This document shows, one piece after another, positions 1-11,700 of a stretch of DNA of 64,000 nucleotides (the stretch's first letter is position 1; each line of letters begins with the position of its first letter). A program made the translations under genes and the position numbers. The notes beneath the pieces are model-generated. The model had not been told where the DNA came from. It saw only the letters and a list, made by a program, of their open reading frames with translations, and searched no databases. The stretch comes from Limnomonas spitsbergensis (lineage: Eukaryota > Chlorophyta > Chlorophyceae > Chlamydomonadales): NCBI GenBank assembly GCA_037349105.1, contig JAYJMM010000041.1, forward strand, positions 9,422,501-9,486,500, written 5' to 3'.

Positions 1-2965
1 AGTCCTCCTCCCTCTCCACTTCCCGCCCCTCCTCTTCCCATTCCTCCACCCTCTCCACCTCCCGCCCCTCCTCTTCCCAGTCCTCCTCCCACTCCACCTC
101 CCGCCCCTCCTATTCCCATTCCCCCTCCCTCTCCACCTCCCGTCCCCCCTCTTCCCAGTCCTCCTCCCACTCCACCTCCCGCCACTCGTCTTTCCAGTCC
201 TCCTCCCTCTCAACCTCCCACCGCCCCTCCTCTTCCCAGTCCTCCTCCCTCTCCACCTCCCTCCCCTCCACTTCTTAGTCATCCTCCCTCTTCACCTCCC
301 GCCCCTCCTCTTTCCAGTTCTCCTCCCCCTCCACCTCCTGCCCCTCTTCTACCCAGTCCTCCTTCCTCTCCACCTCTTACCCCTCCACTTCCCAGTCCTC
401 CTCCCTCTCCACCTCCATCTCCTCCACTTCCCAGTCCTCCTCCCTCTCCACCTCCCTCCCCTCCTCTTCCTAGTCCTCCTCCCTCTCCACCTCCCGCCCC
501 TCTTCTTCCCAGTCCTCCTCCCTCTCCACTTCCCGCCCCTCCTCTTCCCAGTCCTCCACCCTCTCCACCTCCCGCCCCTCCTCTTCCCAGTCCTCCTCCC
601 TCTCCACCTCCCGCCCCTCCTCTTCCCAGTCCTCCTCCCTCTCCACCTCCCTCCCCTCCACTTGTCAGTCCCCCTCCCTCTCCACCTCCCGCCCCCCCTC
701 TTCCCAGTCCTCCTCCCACTCCACCTCCCGCCACTCGTCTTCCCAGTCCTCCTCCCTCTCAACCACCCACCGCCCCTCCTCTTCCCAGTCCTCCTTCCTC
801 TCCACCTCCCGCCCCGCCACTTCTTAGTCATCCTCCCTCTTCACCTCCTGCCCCTCCTCTTCCCAGTCCTCCTCCCCCTCCACCTCCCTCCCCTCCTCTT
901 CCCAGTCCTCCTCCTTCTCCACCTCCTGCCCCTCCACTTCCCAGTCCTCCTCTCACTCCATCTCCCTCCCCTCCTCTTTCCAGTCTTCATGCATCTCCAC
1001 CTCCCGTCCCTTCATTTTCTAGTCCTCCTTCCTCTCCACATCCCGCCCCTCCTCTTCCCAGTCCTCCTCCCTCTCCACCTCCCGCTCCTCCTGTTTCCAG
1101 TCCTCCTCCCCCTCCACCTCCCTCCCCTCCTCTACCCAGTCCACCTCCCCTTCCACCTCCCGCCCTTCCCCTTCCCAGTCCTCCTCCCTGTCCGCATCCT
1201 GTCCCTCCATTTCCCAGTCCTCGTCCCTCACTACCTCCCGCCCCTCCTCTTCCCAGGCCTCCTCCCTCACCACCTCTCGCCCCTCCTCCTCCCAGTCCTT
1301 CTCCCTCTCCACCTCCCTCCCCTCCACTTCCCAGTCCTCCGACCTGTCCACCTCCTGCCCCTCCTCTTCCCAGTCCTCCCCCCCTCCACCTCCCGCCCCT
1401 CCACTTCCCAATCCTCCTTCCTCTCCACCTCTCGCCCCTCCTCCTCCCAGTCCTCCTCCCTCTCCACCTCCCGCCCCTCCACTTCCCAGTCCTCCATCCA
1501 CTCCACCTCCCGTCCCTCCTCCTCCCAGCCCTCCTTCCTCTCCACCTCCCCCCCCTCCACTTCCCAGTCCTCCATCCTCTCTGCCTTCAGCCCCCTCCAC
1601 TTCCCAGTCCTCCTCCCTCTCCCCCTTTCGCCCCTCCTTCTCCCAGTCCTTCTCCCTCTTCACCTCCCCACCCTCCACTTCCCAGTCCTCCTCCCTCTCT
1701 GCCTTCCGCCCCCTCCACTTCCCAGTCCTCCTCCCTCTCCCCCTCCCGTCCCTCCTCTTCCCAGTCCTCCTAACACTCTACCTCCCGTCCCTCCTCTTCC
1801 CAGACCTCCTTCCTCTCCACCTCCCGCCCCTCCTTTTCCCAGTCCTCCTCCCTCTCCACCTCCAGTCCATTTTTTCTCCCAGTCCTTCTCCCTCTTCATC
1901 TCCCTCCCCTCCACTTCCCAGTCCCCTCCCTCTCTATCTCCCGCCCCTTCACTTCCCAGTTCTCCTCCCTCTCCACCTCCCTCCCCTCCACTTCCCAGTC
2001 CTCGTCCCTCTCCACCTCCCGCCCATCCACTTCCCAGTCCTCCTCCCTCTTTCCCTCCCACCCCTCATTTTCCCAGTCCTCCTCCCTCTCCACCTCACGT
2101 CCCTTCATTTCCCAGTCCTCCTCCCTCTCCACCCCCCGCCCCTCCCCTTCCCAGTCCTTCTCCCTCTCCTCCTCACCTCCCTCCATTTCCCAGTCTTCCT
2201 CCCTTACTACCTCCCGCCCCTCCACTTACCAGTCTTCCTTTCTCTCCACCTCTCGCCCCTCCTCCTCCCAGTCCTCCTCCCTCTCCACCTCCCGCCCCTC
2301 CACTTCCCAGTCCTCCATCCACTCGACCTCCCGCCCCTCCTCCTCCCAGTCCTCCTTCCTCTCCACCTCCCGCCCCTCCACTTCCCAGTCCTCCTCCCTC
2401 ACTACCTCCCGCCCCTCCTCCTCCCAGTTCTCCTCCCTCTCTACCTACCTCCCCTCCTCTTCCCAGCCCTCACTACCTCCCGCCCCTCCACTTCCCAGTC
2501 CTCCTCCCTCACTACCTCCCACCCCTCCCCTTCCCAGTCCTTCTCCCTCTCCACCTCCCTCCCATCCACTTCCCAGTTTTTCATCCTCTTCACCTCCCGC
2601 CCCTCCTCTTCCCAGTCCTCCTCCCTCTCCACCTCCTGCCCCTCCTCTTCCCAGTCCTCGTGCATCTCCACCTTCCGCCCCTCCACTTGTCAGTCCACCT
2701 CCCTCTCCACCTCCTGCCCCTCCTCTTCCCAGTCGTCCTCCCTCCCCACCTCCCGTCCCTCCACTTGTCAGTCCTCCTCCCTCTCCACCTCCCGCCCCTC
2801 CTTCTCCCAGTCCTTCTCCCTCTCCACCTTCCTCCCCTCCACTTTCCAGTCCTCCATCCTCTTCACCTCCCGCCCCTCCATTTCTTATTCCACCTCCATC
2901 TCCACCTTTTTTCCTTCCTCTTCCCAGCCACCACACTTCCCCCTCTCCATCCCTCCTCTTCCTAG
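1..2965. repeat. 39-bp minisatellite, about 76 degenerate copies
   Basis: The stretch is a pyrimidine-rich tandem repeat of a 39-base unit. Read on the plus strand, the unit gives the 13-residue peptide PSPPPSPPPAPPL. The two other plus frames read as PVLLPLHLPPLLF-like and SQSSSLSTSRPSS-like peptides, and the minus frames give Gly/Arg or Glu-rich repeats, so long open frames arise in every direction. The proline frame stays open from base 1 to about 1385, where a unit one base short moves it to another frame; further shifts follow, including one near 2940. The array starts before the window. Confidence 0.95.
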
Positions 2966-4544
2966 TCCTCCTTTGTCCCTTCCATCCCCACCTCTATCCA
3001 TCCCTCCTCCTTCTCCACCAGCTGTGCCATTGTCACTCCTATTTCCACCCCCCATTATTGTGGACCTGCCCCCGCCTCAGCTACCTTTGCCTGCACCAGC
3101 CTTTCCTCTTATTCCAAGCAAACCTCCACCACCCATCTCCTTCTTGCAGCCACCCAAACTGCCTCCTTAATATGACTTGCCGAAATATCCACCACCGTCA
3201 TTTCCCAGCCCGGCCTTATCCCTGCCAGCATCCAGCCCATTTGTCATCCTGGCTCCCTCCAGCCCACCCCATGCAGGTACCCCGCCACCTGGTACACCTG
3301 CTTCGCCGCCAAATGGATCCAAAGGCACCGCAGCAGTTACCGCCGTACCTCCTGCCCCACCACCTTCAGCGATCGCCCCGCTGTGGTCCACGCAAATCCG
3401 CATGGAGGATACAGCTCTGGGTACTGACCAGCTTCCTGGCATCACAGGCGAGTCACACTTTGGTAACACTTCCTACTTATATTATGCCATACTTTCATTC
3501 ATACTTTCATTTATACTTGTTTTCTGATGAAAAGGCCTAAAACAATATGGTTTCAATTGCTTCGAATTACTCCCCCTGCGACTTCCACTTGTTCCACAGA
3601 TGCACGGACAGTGCACCACACCGTTACTCTCAGTGCCCTTATCAGGCTTGCCACCAGAAGCCCTTATGTGGGATGCTCCTCCGGGGCAGTGATTGCAATC
3701 CTCAAGGTACGGTGGAAGGTAGTAGAATCCTAGCGCTGGGTCGGGTACCAGTTTATCACTGTGGACGACCTAAATCAAAGAGGGAAAAGAGGGGGAGAGG
3801 AAGAGGACTGCAACATGAAATTCACGTTGTTGATAGACTCAGTTTTAGGGTTCAAGATTGTCATGATGGTCTGAAGTCTGAAGTCCGAAGAGTTCGTTTA
3901 GTAGCTGACAGACTCCTGCTCGATCCTGCCCTCCTGCTCTACAGATCATCACCACCTTAATGGCCCCCTTGATGGCATCTGCCGTGACCACAATGTGTAA
4001 TGACCCCACGAAGCAGCTCCCACTGCTCACCGCCACAGCAGACCAGCTCCAGCCGGGCACTCAACAGCAGAAGCGGCTGAGGCGGATGGCTCTACAGTCC
4101 CAAACTGCGGTTGGTAAATTCGCCATGCAGTCAGCCAGGAGCCAACACCCCTCTTCCCGCTCACAACCTGATCACCGGGCCGAGGGACGAGTGCTGCAGC
4201 AGGAGAGCACGGCTTGTGACCCCTCGGCAAGCATCACGGCGTACATGACGCTCCTTGCCCCGTCCTCGTCAGACATCCAGGCTGCCATTGCCCAGCTGTA
4301 CGAGATCTTGTCAGTAGGGGGTGGGCAACTTGATGCTTGCCCGGTCACGACCTCTGATGGCAGGGGATGTCTGGGCGCCACGACAGACTTAATGGTGGTC
4401 AGCCAAGAGCTAGCGCCGGATGCCCTTACGCGACCTGTCAGCAGCTGCAGCTCTGCCTGGGCAGCGACTGTGCTGCAGGCGGCCATGAAGGCTGCGCCGG
4501 ACGCTCAGGTGCAGGGCAGGAGGGAGGGAACAGGCTGTGGTTGA
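1..4544 (+). CDS. Proline-rich (HRGP-like) protein, 5' end outside window
   Basis: This is a probable extracellular or cell-wall protein with a long proline-rich stalk encoded by the 39-bp array, followed by a non-repetitive C-terminal part. Past the array, a Pro-rich frame runs to a TAA at 3168-3170, and the same frame reopens at 3171 as YPPPSFPSP-like sequence. Three 3' exons join in phase: about 3171-3420 (donor GTACTG), 3600-3706 (acceptor CCACAG, donor GTACGG) and 3945-4544 (acceptor CTACAG, stop at 4542). The joined tail contains ARTVHHTVTLSALIRLATRS and continues with IITTLMAPLMASAVTTM. I do not recognise the C-terminal domain. The in-frame TAA and the frame shifts inside the array mean the gene may be broken, or the array misassembled. 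The cell-wall role is inferred only from the Ser-Pro-rich composition. Confidence 0.5.
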
Positions 4545-5847
4545 GATGAGCAGGATGCGGGGGTGGTAGCCCGCCGGCCGAGTCAGGGCGGGATGCCTTT
4601 GGATTGGAATGTACGTGGCTGTGGAATCTCTTGAGACAGAGTCAAACTCCCGACAGCCCGCAGTTTGAAATTGAATTATGGGTTTGAACTGTTGCTGCAG
4701 GTCAAACCTCTTTGCAATACCTCGTCGACACTTGAGGGATCTGAAGGCCACAGCAGGAATCTCTGGATTGTGTTGTACATAGTCGTGGGCACCGACCCCT
4801 GCTGGTGTTGCGCCTTGCCTTGGCTCGCTGCCAGGCTCCGGCAGCGACGTAGGAGGCAGCAAGACTGGCTATCCCCACGCAACGCCGACCCAGATATATC
4901 TGGGCCTGCTGTCACTATGGGATCTGCTGTGATTTCCCATGGCGATGTTGAGGCACGCATTGGAGACTGTGTGGATGCTGAGGCACACACTCGTAGCAAC
5001 TGTGACGACGCTGAAGCTGGCACTCTGAAGTGGAGCGGCGATTCATTGTATGCCCCGGTAAGCACTCCTGGGCAGATGTCTTTATTAAGTTGATGATACT
5101 AGAGGGCTTCATCACGAGTTTGCAAAAAATGACCTGACCGCTTAATTGTTCCTGAGTTATCCTGTAGCAGGCTAATCTGTGGCCTCTGGATGCTCAACTG
5201 CTTTACCTTGACTGGCATACGTCTGTGGATCAAGCATGTCTGGTCATGCTTGGTTCCCCCAGCCAAAGGCCTGGAGGTAGCTGGAATTTAGCTGAAACTT
5301 AGCCGAGCCAGAAAAGAAGTAACATTGCATCTGCTACTCTGCTTGCACTCCTGACCAGTCATGATGAATGCAGGCAGGTGTAATCCTGTACGCAAGCATT
5401 TGAACCAACTCTGCCACCTCGCATGATCACCCCTCGCAGGCCAGCTCCAGCCGGACCTTACACAGCATGCCCTCGCCTGACTCTTTGGCCGGTCATGCCA
5501 TGCAAGCAGATAAATGTGCTGCCGCTGACTGCGTTCAATTATTTTTATCATGTGATATTTTAGAAAAAAAATCGTTACGCCAAACAAGTATATCACCCCC
5601 ACTGAGCCAGTCAACATGCCCACCCAGCGGTCCTGCAGCAGCTCAAGTGGAGCCAGCGGGCTTGCCCCTTTACCATGTTCCTCCAGCCCTAACGTCACCA
5701 GCATCCTATGGAGCATCCCCCCACTCCCTGCAGAAGGGCCTCGTGCACCAATGGAAGCAGGGTATCAAGGCAGGTATAGCAGGAGGAATGGAGTGGCTTC
5801 ATCGCCGCTGTCTTCCGTGAGCAAACTCGTCACAGTTCCTGATGCAG
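4545..5847. other. No supported gene
   Basis: Short open frames exist on both strands, but I found no exon chain with consistent phase and no recognisable motif. The part from about 5600 to 5840 has a Pro/Ser-rich plus-strand reading that may be an upstream exon of the interrupted gene beginning at 5848. Confidence 0.4.
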
Positions 5848-8137
5848 CTGACCCAGGCACGTCTGCCAGCCTGCACTTGGACCAAAGCAGGCCTCTCAGA
5901 AGAGGAGGGGTGGGAGGAGGTGGGGCCCTCATCGGGCTTCATGCAACCGCAGGATGATGATGCAGTCCAGTCAGATGAGCCGGCTGGCATGTCAGTAACG
6001 TTACACCTCTGGGCCCGCTCAAAGCTCGGCCGCGTGGGCGCCGAACTGTTCAGAAGGGAGTAAAGAAGGAACTAAAAGGAAGAGAGGGGGGAAGGAACTA
6101 ACGGAGAGGCCGGGAAGGCAAAGAAGACCAAGTCCAACACTCGAGTTCCACTAGAGACCAGCCCTCAACAAAGCCTCTAAGAAAAGAAGAGTCCAGAAAA
6201 GCAAGCGTATCCCACCCCTGCTTGGCCGTGAGGGCGCCCCACTGATCAGAAGGGAGAAGAGGATAAACTAAAAAGGGGGCAAACAACAACATCAACAACA
6301 ACAACAAAAAAGCCAAAAGAGAAGGCCGGAAAGGCAAACGACATCGGCCTCAGAAAACCTGGAGACTAACCCTCAATAATGCCCACAGCACAGTCCACAA
6401 AAGCAAGTGCGTCCCACCCATGCTCAGCCTGGTACAACTGGTCTGGTGGAAGTTAGTGGCAGCGCCCGGAGGACCTGCCCACCCCCGCTCCCGTAACTGC
6501 TACCTGACACTAGGGCACTGGAAGCACACATGCAGAGCATCCTCTACCTGCTCGCTATCCCCCGTGCCCAACACCGCTGGCAGCAGCGTGCCTGTCGCCG
6601 CTGACCGTTGCGCCGTCCTCTGGTATCAGCAGTGCTGATCGCGCCAAGCCGCAGTCGCAAATTGGTGCGCACACAAGCACACTCCCTCTGACTAGTGCAG
6701 CTCTTGGCTTATGCCAGCACGGCACCCGCCGTGGACTGGAATCAGGCGCGGTAGGTCGCCGCAGATCTGTGCTCGGTGGTAGGGTCCCTGGGGTCCCCAC
6801 CGCCGCTTGCGTCCAGCCATGCTTGCTCGTAGGCTGCGTCAACGAGTGCCAACACCTCTGTGACGGGTAGGCGCTGCAGGGCAGCTGCTGCCTCGCGCAA
6901 GGTGGGGGTGGCTGCCCCCCGCTCCAGCTCCTCTAATGCACCCAGCAGATCAGAGCACCAGGTGCAGCCGCCAGTGCCCTGGCTGATTGCAAGCTGCATA
7001 TCTGCTGCCATGGCTTCAGCCATGAGAGGGCTGTATTGCTGTTCCTCCGGTGCCACCGCTGCATTGTAGAAGCGGAGGATATGGGCCCACCAGTCTCGCT
7101 GTAGTGGCTGGAGCTGCAGCTCTCTCATGACTCCCCAACTGGCGGCTGATGCAGGTAGCCCCGCAGCCTGGCGTAGGTGCTGAAGCAAGCTGGAATATAT
7201 TTTGCTGGAGAGACATTGCCGCGGCCGAAGGTGGCTGGTGGCCCACACCACGTCGCCGCAGTTGGCCGCAGGCGCTGCGTACACAGCTGCCAGCCTGATG
7301 CGGGTTGGAACATGGCGCCTTAGGCCCACCTTGGCGGCCATGCAGCGAACACGGTGTAGCGCGGCAGCCATAGGCGCCTGTCTACCCTCCAGCACGGCTG
7401 GCATGTGGGCCACACTAGTGCCTCGAAGCACCAAAAGCACCTGGCCCCCTCTCCCTCCTGCATCCCGGAAAGCAGTGGGGTATAGAAGGCAAAACATAGG
7501 AGGAGGCAGAACTGAAGAGTTGGATGGCAGGTCTGATGCGGTGGTCAATTTCGGGCGAGATGAGTGGACGGACGAGGCACGCAGACCATCCTTCCAGAGC
7601 ATGCCTAGCGGCCCACAGCAAGAGTCGGGCATTGACTCTTGGCGGAGGGGTATGGACGCTTTGTCCGTCAACGTCAGGGCTGCCAACATCTTGGAGATGA
7701 TGAAGAGGACAAAACTGTCGGGGGCAGGTGACTGCATGGCTCCAGATGTTACAGAGCTTGTGAACGTCAATCCCCCATCAGCCGCAACAGCAGCAGCAGC
7801 AGCAGTAGCAGCAATGCAGCTGAGGAGTCGTTCAAGCCCGCATGCCGCCATGGCAAGAGACGCGGCAGGGACTGATGCATGGCGGGAGGGTATGGACGCA
7901 TCATCTGTCAATGCCCTAGCTGTCCACATCTCAATGATGGTTAAGAGGACAACTGGTTCGAGGATGGCTGTGTGGTCTGTGACTGGCAACTCGATAGATC
8001 CAGAGGACTGGGGGTCAGGGTCTGTCACGGTTGAACCGACAGCAGCAGAATTGGCAGCAAGAGCAGCAGCCGTGCGGCAGCGGAATCGGTCTAGCCAGCA
8101 TCTGCGCTTCATGCAGTCGGCGGCCTGGGAAAGCTGA
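5848..8137 (+). pseudogene. Unrecognised plus-strand gene with an antisense retroelement inside
   Basis: An exon-like stretch begins at 5848 after a GATGCAG acceptor. It encodes an acidic segment (SEEEGWEEVGPSSGF) and runs straight into the retroelement end near 5992. Beyond the element, from about 7500 to the TGA at 8137, a second plus-strand coding stretch shows an internal duplication: GIDSWRRGMDALSVN recurs about 80 residues later as GTDAWREGMDASSVN, each followed by a helical segment ending in MKRT or VKRT. An Ala run encoded by GCA/GCC codons sits between the copies. I do not recognise the family. Whether the element lies in an intron, so that the gene still works, or breaks the coding sequence cannot be told from sequence alone. 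Confidence 0.35.
5992..7445 (-). mobile_element. Non-LTR retrotransposon, 3' end of ORF2 plus 3' tail
   Basis: On the minus strand, from about 7440 to 6745, a frame encodes the segment that follows the reverse transcriptase in algal LINE-type elements: HVPTRIRLAAVYAAPAANCG, then SLLQHLRQAAGLPASAASWG, then RDWWAHILRFYNAAV. It ends in TTEHRSAATYRA and a stop. Downstream, other minus frames hold a decayed Cys-rich C-terminus (compare the copy at 15484-16140). The 3' terminus on this strand is the complement of the ACGTTACACCTCTGGGCCC motif at about 5998-6016, shared with the elements at 29450, 39545 and 44335. No reverse transcriptase catalytic motif is present, so the copy is 5'-truncated. The identification rests on recalled family similarity. 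Confidence 0.6.
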
Positions 8138-8767
8138 CACATGTGACAGGCCCCGCGAAAATATATTCTTGCTTAAAAGATTCGACCGTGGTTTATTTTG
8201 CAAATGTTTGTTCATGAATGTGTAGCAACGGCGAGACTTGTAGGAAAAGATTTCTTGTAAATCCACCACATAAAGAGTTTTGCTGACTATGGTGGTTTCG
8301 TCATCAGAGGGTTGGGCCCTGACCTAGAAAATAGTCTTGTGAAATGTCAATCCCAGTGAGTGCTGCTTAGCTCAGAATCACTGCCTTAGCTTTTCATGTT
8401 TGGTACCGCTGGTCTCCAGTGTTGAATCAGCTTGGGTTGCTAGTTTGCCACCTTCTTAGTGCGTGACCTGGCGCTTGACGGCTTGCACCAGCACATTGTG
8501 AAATCAAGATCAAGGCCAAAGACCAGTGTTCGCACAAACAGAAAACATCACTGAAGGCGTTGTCATCGTTGAGAGTTTCAGACTAGGGCTTATGATGACG
8601 TGGCATCAACTGATCACCAACCCACCCAGCAGCTTCATTGAAGTGTGGATGCTCGGTGCGGGTCTGGTACAGATCATCCGAAGTCCGTTCCAGGGCAAAA
8701 GCAGCAGGGGGCAATAATCAGCTTAACAATACCCAATAGTTTCAAAGAGCAACGTCGATATTTTGAA
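8138..8767. other. Intergenic region / putative PYD1 promoter
   Basis: Between the stop of the preceding gene and the PYD1 start I see no coding signal. The PYD1 5' UTR must lie in the right-hand part. No clear TATA element or known operator stands out. Confidence 0.4.
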
Positions 8768-11700
8768 ATGAACACCAACATGCAGTCGCAGATGCGCATG
8801 AGCAACACCCGGCGCGACATGTGCCCTTCCTACACGCATTCAAGATTTGCTATTGGCAAGCCTTCCCTACAGATCCGCTGCGCTGCCTCCTCCAACGGGA
8901 ACGGTAGCGAGCCCTGGATCGAGCTCAAGAACGGCCACGTCACCAGTGGACCCGATCTGTCGGTCACAGTCAATGGACTGCACATGCCGAACCCCTTTGT
9001 CATTGGCAGGTGCGTCTCAAGCTTCAGTTGCTTCATTTATAGATCCGTGCTGCTCCCGGATTGGTCTTCTTCGTTCGGATGTCATGCCATGCCATGAATG
9101 TTAGTGTTGTGTTTCGTGTTTGCGCAGCGGGCCCCCCGGCACCAACTATGTGGTTATGAAGAAGGTAAGACCTATGATCGCGCGAACGCAAGTATCGAAA
9201 GCGATCGCAGCCCGCACAATTTTGATCCAGCCCAGACTAATTTCTGACCTGGCCTTGAAAGAACCCTAATGGATGCATGACTCACCTGCGTGGGCAGGCT
9301 TTCACTCAGGGATTGGTTGGCATGATCTGACTTACTTTGTATCAGCTTCTGATATGGCCATGAAGTAAGCCTCATGGATACTTGACGCGCCTGCATGGTC
9401 AGGCTTTCGTCTAGGGATGGGGTGGTCGCGTGGCGCCATGGCGGGACTCCCTTCTGACCTGGCACAGAAAATAAACTTATGCCAGGCCTCACCTAGCTTA
9501 CAACGAGGGATGGGGTGGCGTGAGCTGCCATACCCTGCACCCTTATGGATTATTTGATTCAGCAAGACTATGCCTGCTAATGGATGCATCCACTCGCCTG
9601 CATGGGCTTCAGACGCCAGCACAGGCTATTCACACAGGAAGGCGCGGATTGATGCAGCCTTGAAAGACAATGACTGGATGACATCACTTGTTTGCATCGG
9701 CATTCCCTAACCTTCATAGGCTCTTAACGAGGGATGGTATGTCGTGATCTGGCCATAAGTCAACCCTGATGGATACGTGTTGCAGGCTTTCGACGAGGGT
9801 TGGGGCGGGGTGATCTGTAAGACCCTGTCACTCGACAGCAAGAAAGTGGTCAACGTTACGCCGCGCTATGCCAAGCTGCGCGACACCAACGGCAAGGTGT
9901 TCGGATGGCAGGTGTGCGATGCCATGCATGCCTCCCACTTTTATGCTTTTTCATGGACCTATGTTGTAATAAAGAAATGCGGTGAAGGATGTGCTGCTTC
10001 AGAATTGTAGGTGATACAATCTGCTTTTACTGGGCGATCTATGCCATGGCCAAGGCTTGGTCCTGTTTTTCCTCTTTGAGCCCCACATGAGCGCCAGCAT
10101 ATGTTGAGATGCATTACTTTGTGTGCCGCTCCTTTGCCCCCTCATACCCCCCTGACTCTCCTGCTTTGACTCCCAGCTGCTCTGACCCTTGCCCCCTGCT
10201 TCATGTTTCAGAACTTTGAGCTGATCAGTGACCGGCCGTTTGAGACGATGCTGGCTGAGCTCAAGCGTCTCAAGACGGAATACCCAGACCGAGTACTCAT
10301 TGCCTCAATCATGGTGAGGATAGGTGTAAGGCCTATGTACATTGGGCTGGCGCATACCATATGCCTTGGTGCTTTGTGCGCCGAACAGACATATATTTAT
10401 TTGTGAAGTTTTCCCCCCAGAGATTTTCTGACCCTGACGTAGTCCCTTAGGACCTTTGCATTGGGCGTTTTTCTTCGACCCTGAACCCATGGTAGCCAAA
10501 GGCATTTGAATCCAAGCTCCTTGTGCATATCCTTGTATCGTACCTTCCATACTGCAGGAGGAGTACAACAAAGAGTCGTGGGAAGAGATCATCGGACGGT
10601 GAGGGGGATGAAGCTTATCCCTAAATATATTGATTTTGAGCCAAAATATGGGTTTTGTAATGGATGGGACCGGAGGCCGGGCCCGACTAGGGAACTTCCC
10701 TCACGAGGGCATCAAATGGTGAGAGGGCATGTGCTGACGTGGCAGTGACGCCCCCTGATGCCTTATTGCCTTCTATTCGCAAAGTTGCCTTGGGAGTCCT
10801 TTTACAAGTATTTAACACGTCCCTGTGTGTAATGCTGCTGCTTATAATGCATGCAGCTGGCCACAGATTTGAGGACACTGGATTGATACATTAAGGATCA
10901 TTAAGTGAATTGTACATGGCTTATGATGTGAGGACTTTCAGTTTCACACTTCCCTGTGTGTGTTCTGCCCGGCTCTAGGTGTGAGGACGTTGGGGTGGAC
11001 GCTTTTGAGATCAACTTCAGCTGCCCTCACGGAATGCCCGAGAGGAAGGTGCGAGGAAGCCACGGAGGGTTTGAAGGATGCCGTAACAAATGCCGGGGAG
11101 AGGTCCAGGCAGCTGGGGTTTGGTGTAGAGGCAGTGGAGGGGAGGGCGTTTAGTGATCCACTCATCGTCGTCCTTACCATTTTCACTCCCAAGGGTTCTG
11201 ATGGCCCAGGTCCGGTTCAATGTAGAACAGTCATAAGTAATTACTTCAGCTTGCCTGCTTGATAGCCACGGAAAGCCACCGGGATCAGCCGACCCAGAAA
11301 TAATGTGATGGACGAAGGACGGGTGTGATGTACTGCCCTGCGCCTTCCCAGGAATGATGTGCTGTTCCGATCAGCTCCACGGGTGGCCTCCTCCATTTGC
11401 CCCCAGGTCTTCTTCATTTTTTTTCCCACCTTGCTCCCAGTGATCCACATGCCCCGCTCAGATGAGCATGACCAGGGTCTAGGACTCCAAGCTGCTGCCC
11501 CCCTTGCTCCATGGGCCAGGAATTATGTGCTGGCCTGCCTTACTCCCTGCTTACCCAGCGCCTCGCTTGGATTGTCATAGCCAAGGTCTGGGCTGCAGCT
11601 GTCCTCCCTTACTCATGCATTCCTGCTCGCCGCTCAGGTGGACGTGAGTCTTGACCATGGGTAGGGAATGATGACCTCCCCCTGCTCCATGCTTTCCCCT

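Noticed and set aside
279..2936. Gly-rich and Glu-rich long frames on the minus strand of the 39-bp array
   Set aside because: They are by-products of a stop-free repeat whose length is a multiple of three. The plus-strand proline frame links to downstream exons, and the minus frames link to nothing.
5983..7406. Target-site duplication GGCTGGCATGT at 5983 and 7396
   Set aside because: The second copy lies within conserved retroelement coding sequence (HMPAVLEG), so the match is more likely chance than an insertion footprint.
7446..8142. N-terminal 230 residues of the minus-strand frame that contains the retroelement segment
   Set aside because: The plus strand of this part has a better coding reading with an internal protein duplication. 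The minus reading has no retroelement motif there.
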